DNA of 64,000 nucleotides from Pleomorphomonas sp. JP5 (GTDB lineage: Bacteria; Pseudomonadota; Alphaproteobacteria; Rhizobiales; Pleomorphomonadaceae): the NCBI RefSeq assembly GCF_023721815.1, contig NZ_JAMDLI010000001.1, positions 124,001 to 188,000 of the forward strand, given 5' to 3'. Below are positions 44,720 through 54,033 of this stretch, piece after piece; the first letter of the stretch is position 1; each line of letters starts with the position of its first letter. The notes below the pieces were generated by a model, which was not told where the DNA came from, searched no databases, and saw nothing but the letters and a program-made list of their open reading frames with translations. The position numbers and the translations under genes are program-made.

Positions 44720-46728
44720 GTTGCCACCAGCACGAGAAGAAGGACCAGCGCCGCGAATACGAGGCTGAGATAGCTGCGAATGGTCAGGAACTGCAGAATG
44801 TTGAGGCGTTCGGCAGCGTAGAGAACGGCCCCTTCGAGGGGGGCGTAGATAAACTCCCAGACCAGATCACGGAGCGACAGCGTCAGCCGCGCCGGCGTCA
44901 TGTCTCCGGGGAGGGGCATCGTCTGGTCGATCTTGGCCCGGAAGGCGAGCGGACCGAACACACGACGGATCGGCTGAGCGAAGCTGTCGGCTGTGTATTG
45001 AGTTGCCGGCGAGGGATCTGGAAAGCCGCAGTCCCAGGGGGGCGCTCGGCGTACGGCTCGCGAGGCGAAGTTGTGGATGACACGAATCGCCGCCCAACTT
45101 GCCATAAGGATGAAGAAGAACACCAGGAAGCCGGAATAGGAGCTGCGGCTCTCGGAAATCGGAATGATCGAGAAGTGTGGCAGGATGGGCTGCTTGGGCA
45201 TGGCTCCGCCGACAAGCGACTGCGACACCGGCGACAGGGCATCGAGAAACGGTCCGGGAAAGACGCCGGCCACAAGGCAAAGAGCCATCAGTGCGTACAT
45301 CGCACGGATTTGCCAGCGGCTGGCCTCTTGCGCCGTCTCGGCGGCCGGCGAACGCGGGCGGCTCAGGAACGTAATGCCGAAGGCCCGCACGAAGCAGGCG
45401 GCCGCGAGGGCCGCTGCAAGCGCCAGCATGGCGCCTGAGGCCGGCACCAGGAAGCGCAAAGCCCACTGCGGCAGATCTGGGCTGAGCAGGATCGCCTGCA
45501 GGATCAGCCACTCGGACACGAAACCGTTGAGTGGGGGCAGGGCGGAAATGGCGAGGCAGCCACCAAGAAACAGATAGGCCGTTTCAGGCATGCGGTGAAC
45601 CAGGCCACCCAGCTTCTCGATATCGCGTTCGCCGGAGCCGGTCAGCACGTTGCCGGCCCCAAAGAACAACAGGCTCTTGAACAGTGAATGGTTGAAGGCG
45701 TGAAAGATCGAGGCCGTGACGGCAAGGGCCGCCGCACCGGCCATGTCGTTGGTCTTGAAGGCCAGCGCCAGTCCGAGGCCGATGAAGACGATGCCTACGT
45801 TTTCGACCGTCGAGTAGGCGAGGAGGCGCTTGAGATCGCGTTGCAAGACGGCATGCAGAACGCCGAGCACGGCTGACCCCGCGCCCAGCGTCAGTACGGT
45901 CACTGCCCACCACCACGCTGGCTCGCCGGCCAGATCGAAAACGACGCGGATGAAGGCATACACGGCGACCTTCGTCATGACGCCCGACATCAGCGCAGAT
46001 ACATGGCTCGGTGCTGCCGGATGGGCGAGTGGCAACCAGACGTGCAAGGGCGCGAGGCCAGCCTTGGAGCCTGCGCCCAGCAGCATCAGCACCAGCACGA
46101 GCCCGGAGATCCAGGGAATATGTTCGAAGCTGCGAATGGCCGAGAAGGCATAGTCGCCGTTCGGTCCGGCCAGCAGGCCGAAGGCAAGCAACAGCATCAG
46201 CGTGCCGAACGATGCCATGAGCAGGTAGACGTAGCCGGCACGCCTGTTTTCGGGGTCGTGATGATGCGCCATGACCAGCGCCCAGGAGCTGAGCGACATG
46301 AACTCCCAGGCGACCAGAAAGCCGAAGGCGTCGGCCGAGAGAACCACAAGGTTCATGCCTGCGAGAAAAGCCGGATAGAAGGGCAGCACCCGCCCTGGCT
46401 CCTCTTCGTGGGCACCGTAGCCGATGGCATAGAACGAGGCGATCATGGCGCCGAAATCGACGATGATCAGGAAAGCGGCGCTGAGCGGATCGAGCACGAA
46501 ATGCGCGCCGATCCATGGCAGGCCGATTGGCAGTTGGACGGAGCCCTGGAAGGCGCTGCCACCGAGAAGGGCCGAAAGGCCACAAAGAAGCAATACGGCG
46601 GCGAGAACGAAGCTCGCTCCGTAGACGATGGAGGTCGCCCAAGCCTTTCGCCGGGCGACGAGGATCGGCGCAACCACGGCGACGCCGGCAAGACCGGCGA
46701 CACTCAGAAGGGCCGCTGCGATCGGCAT
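44710..46728 (-). CDS. hyfB: Hyf-like antiporter-type subunit HyfB (NuoL family)
   Basis: A 672-residue polytopic protein, the same size as E. coli HyfB. WEFMSLSSWALVMAHH has the conserved Glu of helix 5, HPAAPSHVSALMSGVMTKVAVYAFIRV the Lys-helix, and ASIFHAFNHSLFKSLLFFGAGNVL the second Lys, all typical of proton-channel subunits. The C-terminal part extends as an amphipathic/lateral region with extra helices, as in HyfB. The start is 46728 (MPIAAALLSVAG); a longer frame adds 65 Arg-rich residues unlike the family. It is the first gene of hyfB-C-E-F-G-I. Confidence 0.9.
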   Translation of the reverse strand: MPIAAALLSVAGLAGVAVVAPILVARRKAWATSIVYGASFVLAAVLLLCGLSALLGGSAFQGSVQLPIGLPWIGAHFVLDPLSAAFLIIVDFGAMIASFYAIGYGAHEEEPGRVLPFYPAFLAGMNLVVLSADAFGFLVAWEFMSLSSWALVMAHHHDPENRRAGYVYLLMASFGTLMLLLAFGLLAGPNGDYAFSAIRSFEHIPWISGLVLVLMLLGAGSKAGLAPLHVWLPLAHPAAPSHVSALMSGVMTKVAVYAFIRVVFDLAGEPAWWWAVTVLTLGAGSAVLGVLHAVLQRDLKRLLAYSTVENVGIVFIGLGLALAFKTNDMAGAAALAVTASIFHAFNHSLFKSLLFFGAGNVLTGSGERDIEKLGGLVHRMPETAYLFLGGCLAISALPPLNGFVSEWLILQAILLSPDLPQWALRFLVPASGAMLALAAALAAACFVRAFGITFLSRPRSPAAETAQEASRWQIRAMYALMALCLVAGVFPGPFLDALSPVSQSLVGGAMPKQPILPHFSIIPISESRSSYSGFLVFFFILMASWAAIRVIHNFASRAVRRAPPWDCGFPDPSPATQYTADSFAQPIRRVFGPLAFRAKIDQTMPLPGDMTPARLTLSLRDLVWEFIYAPLEGAVLYAAERLNILQFLTIRSYLSLVFAALVLLLVLVATWA

Positions 46729-47038
46729 TGTCACTTTCGTTCCCCGAACGGGTTTCGAACCGCTTCCGGCGGCCCGTGAGATCAACGTATGGCGACGCTT
46801 GCGCATCGGCCCGTTGAGAAGCGCCTGTCGACGCCGGCGAACCCGCTCCCACTGGTGCGGGGCCCGCATTCCCGGCACGAACAACATCGGCACCGGACGA
46901 AGCGGCTGTCTTTCTAGACTCAAAGGATGCCTAGACCATACCGGGTCGCCGACGCCGCGGAAATTGTTTGTTGGTATTCAATCAATTCAGTTGGGTCGAC
47001 GCCGCCGCGCTGTTGCACGGATGCCGCGGCGTCATATC
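46729..47038. other. Intergenic region between hypE and hyfB
   Basis: This 310-bp stretch on the leader side of hyfB has no convincing gene and no T-rich terminator for hypE. It should hold a hyfB promoter unless hyf is read through from hyp. TTGGTATTCAATCAA at 46971-46985 is close to an FNR site but has a 5-base centre instead of 4. Confidence 0.45.
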
Positions 47039-48085
47039 TCAGCAGATTCGCGGCAGCTGTTCACCAGCCAACCAGTCGACGATGCGACCGCCGCCGAAGC
47101 CGGTGGTCATTTGCACGAAGTGCTGGTCGTCCTCCACCGTCTCCCCGATGATGGCCGCATCTACGCCAAGCGGGTGGGCCCGCATTGCTTCCACCAGTCC
47201 TTCAGCCGCCTCGACCGCCACGACGGCGACGAGCTTGCCCTCGTTGGCGACGTTCAGTGGGTCAAGCCCCAGGAGCTCGCAGGCGGCGGCTACCTGACGC
47301 TTGATCGGAATGCGATCCTCGACAATGCGGAAGCCGACGTCCGACTGGTGAGCCAACTCATTGAGGGTGGCGGCGAGTCCGCCGCGCGTCGGGTCGCGCA
47401 TCAGCCTGAGGTGAGGACCGGCAGCCGCGACCATTGCCTCGACGAGACCGTTGAGTGCCGCGCTGTCCGACAGGATTTCCGTTTCGAACGTAAGGTTCTC
47501 GCGGCTCGACATGATGGCGACGCCATGATCGCCCATCGAGCCGGACACGATCACCTTGTCGCCGGGTCTTGCCTTGTCGCCTGACAATGAGAGACCGTCG
47601 GGCACCACGCCGACGCCGGCCGTCGAGATGAAAACGCCGTCCGCCTTGCCGCGCTCCACCACCTTGGTGTCGCCGGTCACGATCGTCACGCCGGCCGCCT
47701 TGGCCGCCGCGCCCATGGACTCGGCAATGCGTTTCAGATCGCCGAGCGGGAAGCCTTCCTCGATGATGTAGCTTGCCGACAGGTAGAGCGGCTTCGCGCC
47801 GGCCATGGCGAGATCGTTGACCGTACCGTGCACGGCGAGCGATCCGATGTCGCCCCCGGGGAAGAAGATCGGCGACACCACATAGCCATCGGTCGTCATC
47901 ACCATGCGACCGCCGGTCGGGGTCGGAAAACTCGCCTGATCGTTGCCTTGATCGAGCAACTCATTGCCGAAGGCATCCTTGAATATCGAGGAAATCAGTT
48001 CGGCCATGGCTCGGCCGCCGGCACCGTGGCTCATGTCGACCCGCCCGTTCTTCAGGTCGAGTTTGCGGCGGAAGGTCTTGCTCAT
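47039..48085 (-). CDS. hypE: Hydrogenase maturation protein HypE
   Basis: HypE dehydrates a C-terminal cysteine thiocarbamate to the thiocyanate that supplies CN- to the iron of the NiFe site. The 348-residue protein has the PurM-like ATP-binding fold (DMSHGAGGRAMAELI, TTDGYVVSPIFFPGGDIG, RDPTRGGLAATLNELA). It ends in PRIC, whose terminal cysteine is the carbamoyl acceptor. The start is ATG 48085 (MSKTFRRKLDL). It overlaps hypD by four bases. It closes the hypA-B-F-C-D-E set. Confidence 0.95.
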   Translation of the reverse strand: MSKTFRRKLDLKNGRVDMSHGAGGRAMAELISSIFKDAFGNELLDQGNDQASFPTPTGGRMVMTTDGYVVSPIFFPGGDIGSLAVHGTVNDLAMAGAKPLYLSASYIIEEGFPLGDLKRIAESMGAAAKAAGVTIVTGDTKVVERGKADGVFISTAGVGVVPDGLSLSGDKARPGDKVIVSGSMGDHGVAIMSSRENLTFETEILSDSAALNGLVEAMVAAAGPHLRLMRDPTRGGLAATLNELAHQSDVGFRIVEDRIPIKRQVAAACELLGLDPLNVANEGKLVAVVAVEAAEGLVEAMRAHPLGVDAAIIGETVEDDQHFVQMTTGFGGGRIVDWLAGEQLPRIC

Positions 48086-49236
48086 GCGCGTCTCCGGAGG
48101 TCCGCATCGCTCTGGCGAGTGCGGAAGCGGCCATAGGTCCAATGGGCGGCGCAGGCGCCTTCCGACGACACCATGCAGGCGCCCGTCGGCGTTTCCGGTG
48201 TGCAGACGGTACCGAACAGGCGACAGTCCGCCGGCTTTTTCTGACCGCGCAGAATGGCGCCGCACTCGCAAGCGGGATTGTCCTCGGCCGGCTGCGTCTC
48301 GATGGTGAAACGTTTCTCGGCATCGTAGAAGGCGAAGGCCTCGCGAAGCTTCAGTGCGCTTCTTGGCACAGCGCCGAGCCCTCGCCATTCGAAGCTGTCG
48401 CGCAGCTCGAACACCTCGTCGCACAGATCGATGGCGACCGGGTTGCCTTCCGTCCGGACAGCGCGGATGTACTGGTTCTCCACCTCGGCCCGCTGTTCGT
48501 TGACCTGACGCACCAGCATCAGGATGGCGTACATGACGTCGAGCGGCTCGAAGCCGGCGATGACCACCGGTTTGCGATAATCGCGGGCGAATATCTCGTA
48601 GGGTTCCATGCCGATGATGGTCGAGACGTGGGACGGTCCGACGAAGCCCTCAATGGCGATCGGCGGTTCGTCCGGCGTTGGCGGCATGTCGAGAATGGCG
48701 CGCATCGCGACCGGTGTCAGCACATGGTTGCAGAAGATGGAGAAGTTCTTGAGTCCCTTGGCCTCGGCCGCCTTCAGCGCCACGGCCGTCGGCGGCGTGG
48801 TCGTCTCGAAACCGATGGCGAAGAACACCACCTGCCGTTCGGGATTGACCTCGGCGATGCGGATGGCATCGAGCGAGGAATAGACCATGCGGATGTCGGC
48901 GCCCGCTGCCTTCGCCTTCATCAGGCTGAGGCCGCCCGAAGCCGGCACGCGCATCAGGTCGGCATAGGTGCAGAGCGTCACCTCCGGCCGCCTCGCGAGA
49001 CGAATGGCGTCGTCGATGCGGCCGATCGGCAGCACGCAGACGGGACAGCCGGGACCATGGATCATGCGCACGTTCGCCGGCAGCAGATCCTCGATGCCGT
49101 AGCGGGAGATGGCATGCGTGTGACCGCCGCAGAACTCCATGAAGGCGTAGGAGCGGTCGGGCCGCACTTCGGCGGCGATGGCGGCGGCGATATCGCGCGC
49201 CTTGTCGCCGTCGCGATACTCATCGACATATTTCAT
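48082..49236 (-). CDS. hypD: Hydrogenase maturation protein HypD
   Basis: A 384-residue [4Fe-4S] protein on which HypC and HypE assemble the Fe(CN)2CO unit. MEFCGGHTHAISRYGI and IHGPGCPVCVLP carry the conserved catalytic cysteines, and AIGFETTTPPTA and NHVLTPVAMRAIL are family blocks. Cluster cysteines lie near the C-terminus (PACECGAILRG, DCRLFGTVCTPETPTGACMVSSEGAC). It overlaps hypC by four bases and hypE by four bases. Confidence 0.96.
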   Translation of the reverse strand: MKYVDEYRDGDKARDIAAAIAAEVRPDRSYAFMEFCGGHTHAISRYGIEDLLPANVRMIHGPGCPVCVLPIGRIDDAIRLARRPEVTLCTYADLMRVPASGGLSLMKAKAAGADIRMVYSSLDAIRIAEVNPERQVVFFAIGFETTTPPTAVALKAAEAKGLKNFSIFCNHVLTPVAMRAILDMPPTPDEPPIAIEGFVGPSHVSTIIGMEPYEIFARDYRKPVVIAGFEPLDVMYAILMLVRQVNEQRAEVENQYIRAVRTEGNPVAIDLCDEVFELRDSFEWRGLGAVPRSALKLREAFAFYDAEKRFTIETQPAEDNPACECGAILRGQKKPADCRLFGTVCTPETPTGACMVSSEGACAAHWTYGRFRTRQSDADLRRRA

Positions 49237-49475
49237 CGAGCGCCTCCGGCGGCGAGCGGCACGCCGCGCGCTTCGTCCAGTAGATCCAGGGTGCGTCTTG
49301 CCTCATCCGGATCGACCTTGGACAACGCGTAGCCGACGTGGACGATGACATAATCGCCGACGGCGACGTTCTTCACCAGCGCGGTAGAGATGGTCATCGA
49401 TACCCCGTCAAGACTGATCTTGGCCATGTTGTCGGGCAAGAGCTCGGTGACGAGGGCGGGAACGGCAAGGCACAT
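49233..49475 (-). CDS. hypC: Hydrogenase maturation chaperone HypC
   Basis: An 80-residue protein beginning with MCLAVP, in which Cys2 carries the Fe(CN)2CO unit to the hydrogenase precursor. VGDYVIVHVGYALSKVDPDEARRTLDLL is the usual C-terminal block. A second member of the family, hupF, lies upstream in the operon; the two are thought to share work, HypC with HypD and HupF with HupL. It lies three bases after hypF and overlaps hypD. Confidence 0.95.
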   Translation of the reverse strand: MCLAVPALVTELLPDNMAKISLDGVSMTISTALVKNVAVGDYVIVHVGYALSKVDPDEARRTLDLLDEARGVPLAAGGAR

Positions 49476-49478
49476 GGG

Positions 49479-51743
49479 TCATGTCTCCGAGAAGGCTCGG
49501 CGGGCGAGGACGGCCTGCCCGAAGGAAAGGCCGCCATCGTTGGCCGGCAGGCGCCGGGCGAGGAGGGGGGTGAGGTTGGATTGGACGAGCGCCGCCGAAA
49601 GCCCTTCGGCCAAAACTCGGTTCATCAGACAGCCACCGCCGAGCGCAATCGCCGTGAGGCCTGTGGCGGTTGCACCATGGCGGGCGAGGGCGGCAAAACC
49701 TTCGATCAGAGTGCCGTGGAACAGCGATGCGCCGGTACGGGCATCGGGACGGGCGAGGGCAAAGTGGGCGAGCAATGGTGCGAAGGAGAGGACGCCATCG
49801 TCAAGAACGAAGCCACCAGAGAAAGCGACCGGCTGATCGACGAGCGCCTCCAGCTCCATCGCCGCCTGTCCTTCGTAATCTTGAACGGTGCGAACGCCGA
49901 GCAGCGCCGCCGCCGCATCGAACAGCCGCCCGAGCGAGGTCGTGGAGAGGCGGTCGGCGCCTGAGACGATACGCTCCGCAATGGGGCCGGCCAGCGTTCG
50001 GTCGGGAAAAAGCACTGGCGCGAGGTCGGCCCGTCCGAGAGCGGCGAGCGCACCAACCCCCATACGCCACGGCTCGCGAGCGGCTCGGTCGCCTCCCGGC
50101 AGCGGCAACGACGCCAGGTGCCCGATGCGCCGATGCTTCGCTCCGTCGACTGCGAGCAGTTCGCCGCCCCAGGCGCCACCGTCGTCGCCAAGGCCATGGC
50201 CGTCGAGGGCAAGGCCGAGCGCCGGACCGTCAAGCCCGACTTCGGCTGCCACCGCTGCCACATGTGCCGCATGGTGCTGTACGCGGACGACAGGCAAGCC
50301 GAACTCGTCGGCCATCTGGCTGGATCGATAGTCGGGGTGGAGGTCCGAGGCGATCAGCTCGGGTTGTACGCCGACGATATCGATGAGATGCGCGATGGTC
50401 TCGCGATAGAACTTCAGCGTTTCGGCGGTGTCGAGGTCGCCAACATGCTGCGAAACGAAGGCTTCGCGTCCGCGTGTAAGCGTCACGGTGGACTTCAGGT
50501 GCGCGCCGAGGGCCAGGGTTGCGGGGCCGTCTTCGGCGAATGCGATCGGTTCGGGAACGTAGCCACGCGCCCGGCGCAGGAATGACGGTGCGCCGGCAAT
50601 GATCTGGGCAACGCTGTCGTCGGCACGCACGACGATGGCACGATCATGCGTGACGATCAGGTCGGCAATGCCGGCAAGACGTCGCATAGCGTCCTCGTCG
50701 TCCACCACCAGGGGCTCGCCGCCCGGGTTGGCCGAGGTGGCGACCAGAACGAAGTCGTTGGGGGTATGCGGATCGTGACCGGCGAAGTCATGGTTGGCGA
50801 GCGCGGCGAACAGCAGATGGTGTACCGGCGCATAGGCCAGCATGACCCCCACGCGGGATAGTCCAGGCGAGACGGCGGGCGCCAGTACTCCGGGTTTTGC
50901 CTGCATCAACACGATGGGTCGGGCAGTCGACGAACAGAGGTTCAGCTCCTCCGAAGACGCGTCGGCTACTTCCGAGATTGAAGCGGCGTTAGCGACCATC
51001 AACGCGAAGGGCTTGAACTCGCGGGCCTTCCGCGCCCGAAGCTCCGAGACAGCACCGGCGTTGCGACCGTCGCAGACCAGATGAAAGCCGCCGATTCCCT
51101 TCAGCGCCACGATGCACCCACTTCGTATTGCCGTGGCGATCTCGGCGATAGGGTGGCTCAGCTGCGGTCCGCAGGCGGGGCAGGCGACCGGCTCGGCATG
51201 GAAGCGCCGGTCGCGCACGTCCGTGTAGGCCTCCGCGCAGTCGGGACACATGGGGAAAGAGGCCATCGACGTCTGCCGACGGTCATAGGGCAGACGGCGG
51301 GTGATGGTGTAGCGCGGCCCGCAGTGGGTGCAGTTGACGAAGGGGTAGGAGAAATAGCGGCTCGTTGGGTCGAACAGTTCGGCAAGGCAGGCGTTGCAGG
51401 TGGCCGCGTCGGCCACGATACGCGTCATGGTCTCGCCGTCGAGGCTCTCCCTGATGACGAACTCGGTGTCGCCAGTCACCGGCATGTTCTCACGAAGGAT
51501 CGTGTCGATGCGGGCGAGAGGTGGGGCTTCCGAGTTCAGGCGTCGCGCAAACTCCTCGACGCGTACGCCTTCCACTTCGATGGTGACGCCGTCCGCTCCG
51601 TTTCGGACATAACCGGTCAGGCCGCAATCCGTCGCGAGCCTATGTACGAAAGGCCGCATGCCCACGCCTTGCACGGCGCCATTCACCTTGAGGAAAAGGC
51701 GCGCCGCAGGGGCGAAGGTGTCGGGAGTGGGCACGACGGTCAT
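49479..51743 (-). CDS. hypF: Carbamoyltransferase HypF
   Basis: HypF makes carbamoyl groups from carbamoyl phosphate and moves them to HypE as the source of cyanide. The 754-residue protein has, in order, an acylphosphatase-like domain (NGAVQGVGMRPFVHRLA), two Cys4 zinc fingers (CNACLAELFDP...CTHCGPRY and CPDCAEAY...CPACGPQL), a YrdC-like domain (SGCIVALKGIGGFHLVCDG) and a Kae1-like domain (QHHAAHVAAVAAEVG). The start is 51743 (MTVVPTPDTF); a longer frame overlaps hypB. The gap to hypB is seven bases. Confidence 0.95.
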   Translation of the reverse strand: MTVVPTPDTFAPAARLFLKVNGAVQGVGMRPFVHRLATDCGLTGYVRNGADGVTIEVEGVRVEEFARRLNSEAPPLARIDTILRENMPVTGDTEFVIRESLDGETMTRIVADAATCNACLAELFDPTSRYFSYPFVNCTHCGPRYTITRRLPYDRRQTSMASFPMCPDCAEAYTDVRDRRFHAEPVACPACGPQLSHPIAEIATAIRSGCIVALKGIGGFHLVCDGRNAGAVSELRARKAREFKPFALMVANAASISEVADASSEELNLCSSTARPIVLMQAKPGVLAPAVSPGLSRVGVMLAYAPVHHLLFAALANHDFAGHDPHTPNDFVLVATSANPGGEPLVVDDEDAMRRLAGIADLIVTHDRAIVVRADDSVAQIIAGAPSFLRRARGYVPEPIAFAEDGPATLALGAHLKSTVTLTRGREAFVSQHVGDLDTAETLKFYRETIAHLIDIVGVQPELIASDLHPDYRSSQMADEFGLPVVRVQHHAAHVAAVAAEVGLDGPALGLALDGHGLGDDGGAWGGELLAVDGAKHRRIGHLASLPLPGGDRAAREPWRMGVGALAALGRADLAPVLFPDRTLAGPIAERIVSGADRLSTTSLGRLFDAAAALLGVRTVQDYEGQAAMELEALVDQPVAFSGGFVLDDGVLSFAPLLAHFALARPDARTGASLFHGTLIEGFAALARHGATATGLTAIALGGGCLMNRVLAEGLSAALVQSNLTPLLARRLPANDGGLSFGQAVLARRAFSET

Positions 51744-51750
51744 CGTTTCG

Positions 51751-52716
51751 TCAGGCCCGAACGACGGCAGCGGCGCGGGAAAGCGCTGCGCGCGCCTCGA
51801 CCCAGGCATAGAAGGCGGCCATGCCCTCTCCGGTTTCGGCGGAGACCACAAGCGTCTGGAGGTGCGGATTGACCGTGAGCGCCGCCGCGAGACACTTGCC
51901 GACGTCGAACTTCAGATGGGGCAGAAGGTCGGCCTTGTTGAGGAGCAGAAGATCGGCCACCGCGAACATGTCGGGATACTTCAGCGGCTTGTCCTCTCCT
52001 TCGGTAACCGAGAGCACCACTACCTTGTGCGCCTCCCCGAGGTCGAATCCGGCCGGACAGACAAGGTTGCCGACATTCTCGATGAACAGGAGCCCGCCGG
52101 GCTCTGCCTTGATGTCGTCGAGCGCGGCGCCAACCATGCTCGCTTCGAGATGGCATCCTTTGCCGGTGTTGATCTGGACGGCGCGGGCGCCGGTCGCCCG
52201 GATGCGTTCCGCGTCGTTCTCGGTCTGCTGGTCGCCTTCTATGACGGCGATCGGGAACTTTGCCTTCAGGTCTTCGATGGCACGTACCAAAAGGGTCGTT
52301 TTGCCCGAGCCAGGAGACGACATGAGGTTGAGCGCGAGCGTGCCGGTAGCCGCGAGGCGGGCACGGTTTTGCCGTGCGGCATCGTTGTTCTTGGCGAGGA
52401 TGTCGCGCTCGATGCGGATTACCCGTTCGCTGTCGATGCCGGCTTGGTGCACGGCTGCAAGCGGTGCGGCATGAACATGATGAGAGTGCTCATGATCATG
52501 CGAGTGATCGTGGTCGTGAGAGTGGTGGTCGTGATGGTGATCATGGCCGTGAGAATGGGCATGATCGTGTAGGTGATCATGGTCGTGATGGTGATGTTCG
52601 TGGCCATGCTCATGATCGTGAGGATGATCGTGCGAGTGGCCATGGAGCTCCGCCGGCGTCTTGCCGTTGATCCTGTAGCCTGTGCCGCCTGAGCCGCAAC
52701 CGCAATCCTTGCACAT
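51751..52716 (-). CDS. hypB: Hydrogenase nickel incorporation GTPase HypB, with long His-rich region
   Basis: HypB is a GTPase that helps HypA to load nickel into the large subunit. The N-terminus MCKDCGCG holds the high-affinity nickel site. It is followed by a stretch (about residues 25-83) with more than 30 histidines, mostly in His-Asp/His-Ser/His-Gly alternation, that should store nickel. The GTPase domain has P-loop [10 protein letters not shown], the switch [14 protein letters not shown], and NKADLL. The start is at 52716, overlapping hypA by one base. The DNA of the His tract is a run of near-repeats, so its length may vary among strains. Such long tracts are typical of rhizobial HypB. 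Confidence 0.96.
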   Translation of the reverse strand: MCKDCGCGSGGTGYRINGKTPAELHGHSHDHPHDHEHGHEHHHHDHDHLHDHAHSHGHDHHHDHHSHDHDHSHDHEHSHHVHAAPLAAVHQAGIDSERVIRIERDILAKNNDAARQNRARLAATGTLALNLMSSPGSGKTTLLVRAIEDLKAKFPIAVIEGDQQTENDAERIRATGARAVQINTGKGCHLEASMVGAALDDIKAEPGGLLFIENVGNLVCPAGFDLGEAHKVVVLSVTEGEDKPLKYPDMFAVADLLLLNKADLLPHLKFDVGKCLAAALTVNPHLQTLVVSAETGEGMAAFYAWVEARAALSRAAAVVRA

Positions 52717-53057
52717 CACTCCACCTCCAGTTCGCGCAGCCTGAGCTCGTCGCCGCTGCTCATCTGCACGTGTCGGCGTCCGCATTCCGGACAGGCGCCG
52801 AAGCGTTCGGTCATCGGCACGGTCTTAGCACAATCGAGACACCAGCCACTGCCAGGAATGCGCTCGATGACCAGCCTTGCGTTCTCCGCAAGGGTACCGT
52901 GGCTGACGGCCGAAAAGCAGAAAGCCAGGGCGTCGGGGTCGACATAACCGAGCGCGCCCACCTCCAGAACCAGCGACCGGATACGCTGGGCACCATTTTT
53001 CTTCGCCTCGTCGACGGCGATCTCGACCACCGCCTCGCAAAGCGACATCTCATGCAT
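52716..53057 (-). CDS. hypA: Hydrogenase nickel insertion protein HypA
   Basis: A 113-residue metallochaperone. [18 protein letters not shown] contains the nickel-binding His2 at the N-terminus, and the Cys4 zinc site is made by CLDC and CPEC near residues 75-93. It delivers nickel to the hydrogenase together with HypB. The start at 53057 is fixed by the MHE N-terminus; it overlaps the end of hupK by eight bases. It opens the hypA-B-F-C-D-E run. Confidence 0.95.
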   Translation of the reverse strand: MHEMSLCEAVVEIAVDEAKKNGAQRIRSLVLEVGALGYVDPDALAFCFSAVSHGTLAENARLVIERIPGSGWCLDCAKTVPMTERFGACPECGRRHVQMSSGDELRLRELEVE

Positions 53058-54033
53058 CGGCGGCCCCTTCCGGGACGACATCGACAGCAACACAGGGAGA
53101 AAACTGCGCCGCCAGCCTCGCGATCGCTATTACGACATCGCCTTCCGGCCGGAATCCCACGACGGCGCGCGCAAACGGTCCGTCAGGATGGAAGTTCCAT
53201 TCCGTGGGAGCGACGACGCGGGCGTCTCGGAGCCGTCCATCTCCTTGCACCACTACAGAATAATATAACCTGCCGCGTGGACTTTCCACTGAGGCGTATC
53301 CCGTATGGTTCTGCGTCCGATTTGCAGTAAGCCAGCCGCCGAAGTCTCCCTCGTTGCTGGCGCCGCCGAGAAGAATGCCGAGCGCTTCCTCCGCCTCGAC
53401 GAGACGGGCGGCGTCCGTCGCGCCTCGAACCGAAGCAGACCAGCCGAGGCGGGCTGCCGGACCAGTTTCGGGGTGTCGGTCGGGGAGGGCGGGGAGGGAT
53501 GGGAACTCGGCATCGGTTTCCAACGCGGCGATGACGGCGTCGTCGTCGGCTGATGTCAGCGCGTCCGGCAAGGCAGGGTGATCCGGTAACGTCGGCAACC
53601 AATCGGGTACGAGACCGAAGACCGCATTGATGGCGCGGATGTCGTCACCTGCTGTTCCTGTCCGCGCCGCCTTGCGAGCGGCCTCAAGGGCGTCGCGCAC
53701 AATGGGGAAGGCTGCAACAGGCGCAAGACGAACCAACTCGCGCAGGTGCTCGGCAACCCGCTCCGCCGCCAACCGAACGCGCCAACGCTCCGTCATTTCC
53801 CTCGGAATCACGCGTTGCCCGGCCATCGCGGCGGCGAATGTCAGCGCGGCGGCGTGCGACACCCCGCAGACAGCGTTGACGAGACCAACCGCCTCGACCG
53901 CCTGCTCGATCGGTCGGCCTGCAAAGCGCGACGCCAGCGACAACGGTCGTGCCGAACGGATCGACGTCGCGGCAACCACGCCGTTCGCCATGGAAAAGCC
54001 AACCGTTACCTTGCCCGGATCGAAGCCGCTCAT
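53050..54033 (-). CDS. hupK: Hydrogenase expression/formation protein HupK
   Basis: A 327-residue protein in the place of hupK of the rhizobial hup clusters, between hupJ and hypA. HupK is distantly similar to the hydrogenase large subunit and is thought to be a scaffold for making the Fe(CN)2CO unit or for HupL folding. GVSHAAALTFAAAMAG near residue 57 recalls the N-terminal CxxC-H region of large subunits (here NAVCGVSHAAA). No other recognised motif is visible, so the call rests on position and general character. It overlaps hupJ by four bases and hypA by eight. Confidence 0.78.
   Translation of the reverse strand: MSGFDPGKVTVGFSMANGVVAATSIRSARPLSLASRFAGRPIEQAVEAVGLVNAVCGVSHAAALTFAAAMAGQRVIPREMTERWRVRLAAERVAEHLRELVRLAPVAAFPIVRDALEAARKAARTGTAGDDIRAINAVFGLVPDWLPTLPDHPALPDALTSADDDAVIAALETDAEFPSLPALPDRHPETGPAARLGWSASVRGATDAARLVEAEEALGILLGGASNEGDFGGWLTANRTQNHTGYASVESPRGRLYYSVVVQGDGRLRDARVVAPTEWNFHPDGPFARAVVGFRPEGDVVIAIARLAAQFSPCVAVDVVPEGAADA

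Noticed and set aside
46729-46923. N-terminal extension of hyfB by 65 residues
   Set aside because: The extra part is Arg-rich without family similarity; starting at 46728 gives the family's usual 672 residues.
46971-46985. FNR-like TTGGTATTCAATCAA upstream of hyfB
   Set aside because: The centre is one base too long (TTG-N9-CAA) compared with TTGAT-N4-ATCAA, so it is not a normal FNR site.
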